From AP-15 sp963755435 (lineage in GTDB: Bacteria > Pseudomonadota > Alphaproteobacteria > ATCC43930 > CGMCC-115725), in NCBI GenBank assembly GCA_963755435.1, contig CAVWJX010000003.1, positions 434,001 through 498,000 on the forward strand: 64,000 nt of DNA. Direction: 5' to 3'. The notes beneath the pieces are model-generated. The model did not search any database, was not told the DNA's origin, and was given only the letters and a program-made list of their open reading frames with translations. Position numbers and translations under genes: made by a program. This document shows positions 8,409-16,616 of the stretch, one piece after another (positions within the stretch are counted from its first letter, which is position 1; each line of letters starts with the position of its first letter).

Positions 8409-10454
8409 TTGAGCGGTCGGCCGGCGTCTGGCGCGGCGGCGGTTCGGCCGCAGCGCAACGATCCCTGCCCCTGCGGCAGCGGCCGTAAATACAAGTCGTG
8501 CTGTGCCGCCGCCGCGAGTCGCGCCGAGACGGCAAACCGGCAGGCTGCAACCTGGTTCCCGCCGCTGCCGGCGCTCGGTCCGGGCGAGCCCGGCGTCGGC
8601 ATCGGCGCCAGCCTCGGCCCGCTGACCGAAGTCGCCCGGCTGGGTCGGAGCGCCGAGGAGTATCTGCGCCGGCAGTCGGGATTGCCCGCCACGCCGATGC
8701 TGGCGGGGAATGCTGCCAGCGCCTCGGTCGGCCTCACCCCCGATCGGCGCGCCGCCGCCCGGCGGTCTTGCGAGCGCGGCCTCGCCTTGGCCGCCGCCGG
8801 TCGGCTGCCGGCCGCGCTGCTGGCCTTGCGCCGCGCCGTCGGGCTCGATCTGCAGGACGCCGCCGCGCACCACGCGCTCGGCCAGGTGCTGCTGCGCCTC
8901 GATCGTCTCGCCGAGGCGGCCGCCAGCTTGCGCCTGGCGACGAGCTTGCGCGATGACGCGGCGGCATGGCGGGACCTTGGACTGGCGCTGCGTCGGCAGG
9001 GCCTCAACGGCGAGGCCACGGCAGCCTATCGCCGCGCCGTCGAGCTGGCCCCGCAATCGGCCGAGGCGCAGGCCGCGCTAGGCGAGCTGCTCGAGCTTTC
9101 CGGCGACGACGAGGAAGCGGCGGGGTGCTTTCATCGTGCCGCGCAAAGCGACCCTGATTCCGAAGCAGGCTCGATGAACCTCGCCAGGGCGCTGCTGCTG
9201 CAACAGCAGTTTGCGCTGGCGGAAACCCAGTTGCGCCGAGCCTTAGCCGATTATCCGCGCAGCGACGAGCTGACGAAATACCTTGGCGACGTTCTCGTTC
9301 GCCAGGGCCGTTTTGCCGAGGCCGGCGGGGCGTTCGATCGCGCGCTCGAGCTGAACCCGTTGCAGGTTGCGGCTCATTTCACCGCGGTGGAGACCAGACG
9401 CTGCAGCGACGCCGACCGTCCGCGGCTGGAGCGGATGCGCAGCATCCTCGCCGACGGACGGCTCGACGACGAGGGCCGGCTGCTGCTGCACTTTGCGATC
9501 GCCAAGCTGCTTGACGATCTGGGCGACTACGCGGCGGCGATGCGGCATTTCGACAGCGCCAACCGGATCGGGCGCGGCAACACCAATTTCGATGCGGCGG
9601 CATTCCGGGCCGATGTCGACCGGCTGATGGAGCGCTTCACCCCTGACTTTTTCGCCGCCGGCGCGGCATTCGGGCGCGACGACGAGACCCCGTTGCTGAT
9701 CGTCGGCCTGCCTCGGTCCGGCACCACCCTGGTCGAGCAGATCATCTCGAGCCACCCGCTTGTCGCCGCCGGCGGAGAGTTGGGTTTCTGGATCAAACGC
9801 GCCAATTCGCGGGGGCTTGCCGAGGCGCGCTATCTGTCAACTGTGGCGGCGCACGAGCTGGCCGGCGAATATCTCGCGCAATTGCGCCGGATCGCCCCCG
9901 GCGCCGCCCGGGTCACCGACAAGCTGCCGTTCAACGTGCTCTGCCTCGGCCTCATTCATCTGCTGCTGCCGCGGGCGCGCATCATCCAATGCCGCCGCCA
10001 TCCGGTCGATACCTGCCTGTCGATCTACTTTACACATTTCAAGCAGATGATTGGCTTCGCCAACGACAAGGCGGATCTGGTCGCCGCCTATCGGCAGTAC
10101 GCCCGGCTGATGGACCATTGGCGGGCAGTGCTACCATCCGAGCGCTTCCTCGAAATCGAGTACGAGGCGCTGATCGCCGACCGCCCGGCGATGACCCGAC
10201 GCCTGATCGCGTTCAGCGGTCTCGAGTGGCACGATGGCTGTCTCCAGCCGGAACGCAACCCGCGCCCGCTGAGCACCGCCAGCCTGTGGCAGGCGCGTCA
10301 GCCCGTTTATGCGACCTCGGTCGGGCGGTGGCGCAATTATCTCCCGTTTCTGGGCGAACTGGGCGACCTGCTGTCAGACGACGACGACAATGCCGATCCG
10401 GGACCGGGCGGGCCGCCGGCGCAAGATCGCCGCACCGGGGGCGACCCAAGCTGA
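8409..10454 (+). CDS. SEC-C / TPR / sulfotransferase three-domain protein
   Basis: A 681-residue cytoplasmic protein. Residues 17-32 form a SEC-C zinc-binding motif (RNDPCPCGSGRKYKSCC). Roughly residues 115-385 are tetratricopeptide repeats with alanine-rich helices. The last 250 residues are a PAPS-dependent sulfotransferase: the 5'-phosphosulfate loop PRSGTT at 435-440, the 3'-phosphate region CRRHPVDTCLSIYF, and IEYEALIADRP. TPR-linked sulfotransferases are common in proteobacteria; the acceptor is unknown. The start is TTG at 8409 with AGGA eight bases upstream, the only start that keeps the SEC-C motif. It ends in an acidic, low-complexity tail. Confidence 0.88.
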   Translation: MSGRPASGAAAVRPQRNDPCPCGSGRKYKSCCAAAASRAETANRQAATWFPPLPALGPGEPGVGIGASLGPLTEVARLGRSAEEYLRRQSGLPATPMLAGNAASASVGLTPDRRAAARRSCERGLALAAAGRLPAALLALRRAVGLDLQDAAAHHALGQVLLRLDRLAEAAASLRLATSLRDDAAAWRDLGLALRRQGLNGEATAAYRRAVELAPQSAEAQAALGELLELSGDDEEAAGCFHRAAQSDPDSEAGSMNLARALLLQQQFALAETQLRRALADYPRSDELTKYLGDVLVRQGRFAEAGGAFDRALELNPLQVAAHFTAVETRRCSDADRPRLERMRSILADGRLDDEGRLLLHFAIAKLLDDLGDYAAAMRHFDSANRIGRGNTNFDAAAFRADVDRLMERFTPDFFAAGAAFGRDDETPLLIVGLPRSGTTLVEQIISSHPLVAAGGELGFWIKRANSRGLAEARYLSTVAAHELAGEYLAQLRRIAPGAARVTDKLPFNVLCLGLIHLLLPRARIIQCRRHPVDTCLSIYFTHFKQMIGFANDKADLVAAYRQYARLMDHWRAVLPSERFLEIEYEALIADRPAMTRRLIAFSGLEWHDGCLQPERNPRPLSTASLWQARQPVYATSVGRWRNYLPFLGELGDLLSDDDDNADPGPGGPPAQDRRTGGDPS

Positions 10455-10469
10455 GCCTGCTCCACCCGC

Positions 10470-10522
10470 CTGTCGGAAATTTTTACACCCGAACGGAGGA
10501 CGAAACTGTCGGAAAATTTTAC
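10470..10522 (+). promoter_or_regulatory. pair of 17-bp direct repeats, putative enhancer-binding sites
   Basis: CTGTCGGAAATTTTTAC at 10470-10486 and CTGTCGGAAAATTTTAC at 10506-10522 are nearly identical and 36 bp apart. Read from the second base, each is an imperfect dyad with TGT and AC[A/G] at its ends. They lie 200-255 bp upstream of a sigma-54 promoter, a usual distance for enhancer sites. They differ from the CTGTCTC sites upstream of the fibre gene, so a different activator may bind here. Between them and the promoter the sequence is AT-richer than the surroundings. Confidence 0.6.
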
Positions 10523-10724
10523 GCAGGGTCGCATTTGGGACGCTCGACTAGGCTTATCTCAATGACTTAAATTACTTTGGTCGCGCCGCCGCGCCTTCTT
10601 AACCATATTTAATGCGGCAATAGAAAGTCCGCGCCCCAACGCCAATGTCGGCAGAATTGACACTTTTTTGCCTTTAACCTTTCGTTTCTCCGTTAAGGGC
10701 ATGATTCAGCTGGCCTAATTATGA

Positions 10725-10740
10725 TGGCCCGGCGCTTGCA
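10725..10740 (+). promoter_or_regulatory. sigma-54 promoter of the enhancer-binding-protein gene
   Basis: TGGCCCGGCGCTTGCA matches the -24/-12 consensus TGGCACGN4TTGCA with one mismatch. GG is at 10726-10727, GC at 10738-10739 and the spacing between them is the required 10 bases. Predicted transcription start is near 10751, about 155 bases before the ATG. Confidence 0.7.
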
Positions 10741-10905
10741 TTCCTGAATTGCGAACTACGCTATCGCGCTCGGTAAGGATCACCGTCGTCCGGAAATGCC
10801 TAGTCGTGGCCGCTTCGGACCGAGCCTCGCCGGCCACTACCGGCGCACGGCGCAATCGGCTCGGCTCGGCAAGTGGGCCAGCTGGTTTTCAGATTGGGGG
10901 CGTTA

Positions 10906-12030
<1,125 letters not shown>

Positions 12031-12157
12031 AGCGCGGCGCCCGTATGCTCGCAAGTCGCCCAATCGCCATGGCGTCGGCCGGCGGGCCATGCCGCTGCCG
12101 CATTGCGGCTGAGGCCGGCATTGCCGGCGTCGCGCTGGTTCGGGCCGATCGCGACGG

Positions 12158-12201
12158 CTGTCTCGTGCGACTGTCTCACCAGGACACAAGGCAACTGTCT
12201 C
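12158..12201 (+). promoter_or_regulatory. three CTGTCTC repeats, putative upstream activator sites
   Basis: CTGTCTC occurs at 12158, 12171 and 12195, giving spacings of 13 and 24 bp; the last two are extended as ACTGTCTCAC. The second copy is also half of a TGTC-N7-GACA dyad. The cluster is about 95-140 bp upstream of the sigma-54 promoter at 12295, the expected position for sites of the adjacent enhancer-binding protein. Confidence 0.55.
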
Positions 12202-12294
12202 ACTTGCGCCAGGATCACCGGCAAACGTTAAAGATCCGTTTACAAGCCATTGGGAGAACAAGATTTTTTGCGCGCAATTCGGCAGGCATTTAGT

Positions 12295-12309
12295 TGGCAT
12301 GCTGATTGC
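12295..12309 (+). promoter_or_regulatory. sigma-54 promoter of the fibre operon
   Basis: TGGCATGCTGATTGC has GG at 12296-12297 and GC at 12308-12309 with exactly 10 bases between, and matches TGGCAYG...TTGC. Predicted start of transcription is near 12320. That leaves a 130-base leader before ATG 12451 and rules against a GTG start at 12328, whose ribosome binding site would lie at the very 5' end. Confidence 0.72.
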
Positions 12310-12450
12310 GGGTGAGGAGGGGTCGGCGTGAAATCGAACAAAGGACCAGTGAATGGCGGCAGCCGCCGTCGCCACCGGTCCCCGATCGGCAAACGCTGGC
12401 ATGTCATGGCTTCCGCCGCAGGGGCGGGGATAACCAGAGGAAAAGTAGGC

Positions 12451-14073
12451 ATGAAAAAGGTTCTGTTAGCAACTTGCGCGGTCCTCGCCCTGAGTGCCGG
12501 GGCGGCCTTCGCGCAAAACTCGCCGACGAGCACCAACAGCGGCAGCGCCAACGCGACCGGCGGCGCAGCGACCGCGACCCAAGCCGGCGGCAACGCCACC
12601 AACACCAATTCGGGCAACACCAAGAACTCGGGCAACAGCGCCAACGGCAACTCGCTGACCAGCACCAACACCAAGACCACGACGATCACTCCGACGTCGA
12701 CCAAGACGACCACGATCACCCCGACCACCACGACAACGATCACGCCGACCAATAACGGCGCCACTGCCAGCAAGGGCAGCACCGCGGTTCAGGCGAACGG
12801 CAACTCGCTGACCAACACCAAGACGACGACGATCACCCCGACCACGACCTCTACCAATAACGGCGCCGCCGCCACCGGCAAGAGCACCGCGGTTCAAGCC
12901 AACGGCAACAGCCTGCTGTCGGGCAACACCAAGACGACCACGGTCTCGGCCGATAACGGCAACACCAGCAATAAGAACTCGGGCAATACGACCTCGCTCA
13001 GCAAGACCAACACCAGCAACAGCAGCACCGCCGGCACCGGCAGCCCGTCTGCTAACAATGGCGGCGTAGCGATCAACAAGAATTCGGGCAACACCAAGAC
13101 GACCACGGTCACCAAGAGCAACAGCGAGACCAATACCAGCTCGGTCAGCACGACCGGCGCCGGCAGCCCTGCCGCCAATAATGGGAGCACCGCCGTTTCC
13201 AAGAACAACGGCAATACGGTCGCCTCCAACAACACCACAACGATTACGCCGACCAAGACCACCACCATCACGGCCGACAACGGCAACACCAAGACCATCA
13301 CCGCTGGCGGCTCGGCGAGTGGCAGCGGCGTCAATGCCGGTTCGACCAAGGGTGGGACCAGCACCGCGGTGCAGGCCAATGGCAACACGCTGACCCTCGG
13401 CTCCAACAACACCAAGACGGTCACGGTCGCCAAGGGCTCCTACAACACCAAGACCAGCACCACCAGCGTCTCGGGCGGGCAGAATGCCGCCAATAACGGC
13501 AGCCGGGTTACGCAGAAGAACTCCGACAACACCACCACCAAGAGCGCCAACGCGTCATCGACCGGCAGCACCGGCGGCACCGCGTCGGCAACCAATGGCG
13601 GCAAGGCGGTCAACGTCAACAACGGTGGCAACACCAAGACCACGACTGTCAGCAAGAGCTACACAAATTCGAGCACCAACTATAAGGACTCGGGAAACAC
13701 CAGCACCAAGAGCAGCAGCTACACCAACTCGAGCACCAACATCAACGCAACGTTGAAGGACTCGATCGTCGGCGGCGGCACCTTGAGCCAGACGACGACG
13801 TACAACCCGACAACCACGATCACCGCCGGATCAAACTCGGCGGTCGCCGGGGCGACGGTCGGCAACAACAAGTACGTCTCCCTCGGCAAGGGTGGGTATA
13901 GCGGCGACGTGTCGATGTCCTACTCGATGGGCGGCCAGGGCATCCTGCAGGCCAACCTGAACACGGGCGCCGGCTCAGTGCAGCAGAACTCCGTTGCGCT
14001 GACCTCGACGGTCGGCGGCAATGGCGGCGGCTTGAACGGGTTCAGCCCGACGGTCACTGGCCCGCTGCACTAA
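12451..14073 (+). CDS. secreted Thr/Asn/Ser/Gly-rich repeat protein, putative amyloid fibre subunit
   Basis: A 540-residue exported protein with a clear Sec signal (MKKVLLATCAVLALSAGAAFA). The mature chain is almost entirely T, N, S, G, A and K and has no cysteine. Irregular repeats combine NNG blocks, STAVQANGNSL (three near copies around residues 110-320) and NTKTTT[VI]T strings. The C-terminal 70 residues are less repetitive and carry QANLNTGAGSVQQNSVALTS, reminiscent of Gln/Asn positions in curlin and FapB/FapC repeats. Known Fap fibres are Asn/Gln-rich repeat proteins encoded next to a C39-type protease and a coiled-coil porin, as here. Amyloid formation is inferred. The gene has GAGGAAAAG before the ATG and lies under a sigma-54 promoter. 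Confidence 0.8.
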   Translation: MKKVLLATCAVLALSAGAAFAQNSPTSTNSGSANATGGAATATQAGGNATNTNSGNTKNSGNSANGNSLTSTNTKTTTITPTSTKTTTITPTTTTTITPTNNGATASKGSTAVQANGNSLTNTKTTTITPTTTSTNNGAAATGKSTAVQANGNSLLSGNTKTTTVSADNGNTSNKNSGNTTSLSKTNTSNSSTAGTGSPSANNGGVAINKNSGNTKTTTVTKSNSETNTSSVSTTGAGSPAANNGSTAVSKNNGNTVASNNTTTITPTKTTTITADNGNTKTITAGGSASGSGVNAGSTKGGTSTAVQANGNTLTLGSNNTKTVTVAKGSYNTKTSTTSVSGGQNAANNGSRVTQKNSDNTTTKSANASSTGSTGGTASATNGGKAVNVNNGGNTKTTTVSKSYTNSSTNYKDSGNTSTKSSSYTNSSTNINATLKDSIVGGGTLSQTTTYNPTTTITAGSNSAVAGATVGNNKYVSLGKGGYSGDVSMSYSMGGQGILQANLNTGAGSVQQNSVALTSTVGGNGGGLNGFSPTVTGPLH

Positions 14074-14159
14074 GGCTCGCACGACTGGAGCGGTCCGCAT
14101 CGTCGAGAGTTTGGCGCTGCGGGCCGCGCCTGTGCAGACCTGTATAGGGAATTGGAAAC

Positions 14160-14534
14160 ATGAAAGCCTCCGCGATCTGGGTCGCTGCGTTGCTGCTGAC
14201 AGCAGCGCTCGGGTCTTCCGGCTCGTGCCTCGCCGCTGAAGGCGGCGCGGCGACAAAGCCCGGAGCGGTGCTCGGCGTGCTGGCGGGTACCGCGGTGCCG
14301 ACAGCCGAACTCGGCAACGTGCGCGCCCGCGGCATCACCATCAACACCGGTTCGGGTGCTGCAGCCACCGCCGGCACGACCGCCAACAACGCGGTCATCT
14401 TGAGCCCGGTGACCGGCTTGATCAGCAACGATCACTCGATCGACAACAACGCTGGCATCACCACGGTCTTGCAGAATTTCGGCAACAACTCGATCATGCA
14501 GACCAGCACCACAATCAATATAACGGTGCATTGA
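14160..14534 (+). CDS. small secreted protein, putative minor fibre subunit or nucleator
   Basis: A 124-residue protein with a signal peptide (MKASAIWVAALLLTAALGSSGSCLAA). Its last 26 residues contain NNAGITTVLQNFGNNSIMQ and end TTINITVH. This segment aligns with NNGGVTGVIANAQNNSLVQ...TTVDIGI in the lipoprotein encoded 1.2 kb downstream, and more loosely with the C-terminal QQNSVALTS of the large repeat protein. No match to a named family comes to mind. It follows the repeat-protein gene by 86 bases in the same direction. Confidence 0.75.
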   Translation: MKASAIWVAALLLTAALGSSGSCLAAEGGAATKPGAVLGVLAGTAVPTAELGNVRARGITINTGSGAAATAGTTANNAVILSPVTGLISNDHSIDNNAGITTVLQNFGNNSIMQTSTTINITVH

Positions 14535-14571
14535 GGCTGCCATTCGGAATCGAGAAGAACGCAGGCGCGTG

Positions 14572-15291
14572 ATGAAGGCACCATCGTGGACGAGGCTGCG
14601 CCCGGCCCTGTGGCTCGGTGCAGCCCTACTCTCCGGCATCGCGCTGCCGGCTCAGGCGGGGTCGGTCTACCTCGATATCGGCCTGGGCGGCGGCGCCATA
14701 TCGGTACCGCTGCGAAGTTTTCAGGAGCAGAAATACCAGGCGACGATCGCCCAGGAGCACGATTTTTCCTGCGGCTCGGCGGCGCTCGCGACCCTGTTGA
14801 CCTACAATTACCGGATACCGGTCAGCGAAACGACGGTGTTCGACGACATGATCCTGCATGGCAACAAGCGGGTGATCAGCGAGTCCGGGTTCTCGCTGCT
14901 GGACATCAAGAACTTTTTAACCCGGAATGGGCTCCAATCGAATGGCTACCGGGCGCCCCTGAGCAAGCTCGCCGAGGTGCGGTTGCCGGCGATCGTGCTG
15001 CTGGATGTGCGCGGCTACCGTCATTTCGTCGTGCTCGAGGGCATCGAGGATGGGCGGGTGCTGCTTTCCGATCCGGCCAACGGCATGCGAAGCGAGCCGG
15101 TCGGGGTCTTCGAATCGCAGTGGAGCGGTATCTTCTTTTTGATCCTGAGCCATGTCGACCAAGGCCAGAAGAGCTTCAACAGCGACCAGAAATGGGCGTC
15201 TGCTCCGGCCCCGCCATGGACTTTGACGCGCTATGCGCTCGATCTGGCGACCTTGTCGCACCCGGGTCTGCTCGACTTGTCCCGGTTTTGA
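14572..15291 (+). CDS. exported C39-family cysteine peptidase (FapD-like)
   Basis: A 239-residue periplasmic or secreted papain-like peptidase. A signal peptide ends near residue 30 (ALPAQA). The catalytic Cys67 is in EHDFSCGSAALATLL, His151 in GYRHFVVLEG and Asp167 in LLSDPANG, the C39 triad. There is no ABC transporter domain, unlike bacteriocin exporters. The stand-alone C39 protein FapD is essential for Fap amyloid export in Pseudomonas, so this is the strongest marker of a Fap-like system. ATG 14572 is preferred over the overlapping GTG at 14569. Confidence 0.88.
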   Translation: MKAPSWTRLRPALWLGAALLSGIALPAQAGSVYLDIGLGGGAISVPLRSFQEQKYQATIAQEHDFSCGSAALATLLTYNYRIPVSETTVFDDMILHGNKRVISESGFSLLDIKNFLTRNGLQSNGYRAPLSKLAEVRLPAIVLLDVRGYRHFVVLEGIEDGRVLLSDPANGMRSEPVGVFESQWSGIFFLILSHVDQGQKSFNSDQKWASAPAPPWTLTRYALDLATLSHPGLLDLSRF

Positions 15292-15316
15292 AATATGTAT
15301 CCCACGGGAGGGCGAC

Positions 15317-16036
15317 GTGACCTGCCTGCCAGCGCTGCTCATGGCCATGGCCGTGTTTGCGGCAAGCTTGCTCGGGGGGTGCTCGGACAATGCGATCGGC
15401 ACCATCGGCGCGGGGGCGTCGGCGCCGAAGGCCGCGACGCAGCGTTTGCCGCCTCAATCGACGGCACAACAGCCAGCGACGGCACAACCGCCGGCGACCG
15501 CCCAGCAACTGGGCGAACAGCTGGCGAGCGCTGCGCTCGACGACGGCCGGCTCAGCCAAATTCGCGGCGGCATGGAGGCCGGCTCGGGGGTGGTGTTGAA
15601 CTTCGCCTTTCAGCAGGCGACGTTCGTCAACCACACCCTTGCCGAGACCGTGGTAGTGCCGACCTTGACGATCGCGGGCGGCCCGCAGGCCGGGGTCGAC
15701 ACCTCCTCACTCGGCGCGCTCGGGGTGGCGAACCAATCGATCACCGGCGTAACCCCCAATGTCACCACGGCGACGGTGGTTGCCAACGGCACGGTGCAGA
15801 GCCAGGTCAGCGTGTCGGCGCCGGTGCTGCAGGCGCTGGTCAACAGCGGACTGGCATCGATCGTTGGCGGCAACAATGGCGGCGTGACCGGCGTCATCGC
15901 CAATGCTCAGAACAACTCGCTGGTCCAGCAGGTCACGACCGTGGACATTGGCATCAGCGGATTGTCGAAATTGATCCAGCAGAGCGTACCCTCTACGGTT
16001 TTGAGCCGGCTCACCGGCGCCAACCGTTTCCGATGA
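15317..16036 (+). CDS. lipoprotein with the shared fibre motif
   Basis: A 239-residue lipoprotein: GTG start after GGGAGGGCGAC, hydrophobic segment and lipobox LGGC with Cys22. A Gln/Pro/Ala-rich linker (about 30-60) follows. The rest is Val/Thr/Asn/Gly-rich beta-type sequence with no recognised domain. Residues about 192-215 (GVIANAQNNSLVQ..TTVDI) match the C terminus of the small secreted protein upstream. It could anchor or nucleate the fibre at the outer membrane. The start lies 26 bases after the C39 stop, supporting one operon. Confidence 0.78.
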   Translation: MTCLPALLMAMAVFAASLLGGCSDNAIGTIGAGASAPKAATQRLPPQSTAQQPATAQPPATAQQLGEQLASAALDDGRLSQIRGGMEAGSGVVLNFAFQQATFVNHTLAETVVVPTLTIAGGPQAGVDTSSLGALGVANQSITGVTPNVTTATVVANGTVQSQVSVSAPVLQALVNSGLASIVGGNNGGVTGVIANAQNNSLVQQVTTVDIGISGLSKLIQQSVPSTVLSRLTGANRFR

Positions 16037-16151
16037 ACTCGCCGCACATGACGGGCGTTCGCCCACTATCATGCTCAAACATCATGCGCAAAATGGCTCG
16101 CATGATGATTTCGGATAACCGCTGGCCCGGCGGGGAAAGTTGGGGGATTGG

Positions 16152-16517
16152 ATGACGAACCAAAATCGTCACGGTGTTCGTTTGCGAACCCGCCCGATGG
16201 CCAGGGCGCTCGGCCGGTTGGCCGCAGTGCTGGGGTTGGCGCTGGGATCGGCGGTGGTGTCGACCGGCTGCAGCGCGGCGGAATATCTGCCCACGGCCTC
16301 GGCGAAGAACCTGACGGCCATGCTCGCCAGCGTCACGGTTTTGTCCAATGCGGCAATGGCAAACGAGACCGCCGCCGGGCTTCGCTCATCAGCCGTGATC
16401 CAGGGCGCGACCGGGCATACGCGAGTGACGTTATGGGACGAGTTAAAGGCCCCACCGCTGCTTGCCCCGGCAAACAACGTGACGTTGACGGTCACCCCCG
16501 GCAACCCGGGCAATTAG
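16152..16517 (+). CDS. small exported protein, possible lipoprotein
   Basis: A 121-residue protein with a long twin-arginine-free signal (RALGRLAAVLGLALGSAVVSTGC). The Cys follows a weak lipobox (S-T-G-C), so lipidation is uncertain. The mature part ends ANNVTLTVTPGNPGN, again Asn/Thr-rich. No family recognised. It has a GGGGGATTGG ribosome binding site. As last gene of the operon before a palindrome it is probably an accessory of the fibre system. Confidence 0.65.
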   Translation: MTNQNRHGVRLRTRPMARALGRLAAVLGLALGSAVVSTGCSAAEYLPTASAKNLTAMLASVTVLSNAAMANETAAGLRSSAVIQGATGHTRVTLWDELKAPPLLAPANNVTLTVTPGNPGN

Positions 16518-16527
16518 GATAAGCTGG

Positions 16528-16553
16528 TCGCCGCTGACCGCGGTCAGCGGCGA
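16528..16553. terminator. perfect palindrome between convergent genes
   Basis: The 13-bp arm TCGCCGCTGACCG is followed at once by its exact reverse complement. It lies 10 bases after the stop of the small exported protein and about 65 bases from the stop of the convergent porin gene, suiting a bidirectional terminator. There is no T tract. Confidence 0.5.
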
Positions 16554-16616
16554 AGCGGGCTGACCGGCGCCGATGAAATCGAGGTGCCGAAGTTGTCGCG
16601 CTGGCCGCGGCGCCGC

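Noticed and set aside
12328..12450. GTG start at 12328 with a good ribosome binding site upstream of the fibre gene
   Set aside because: The predicted sigma-54 start near 12320 would leave almost no leader, and the signal peptide begins at 12451 with its own GAGGAAAAG site.
12466..13655. Long open frames with valine/leucine-rich translations opposite the fibre gene
   Set aside because: They are the antisense of AAC/ACC-rich codons (GTT/GGT), have no start signals and give low-complexity hydrophobic strings; the plus strand has a signal peptide, ribosome binding site and promoter.
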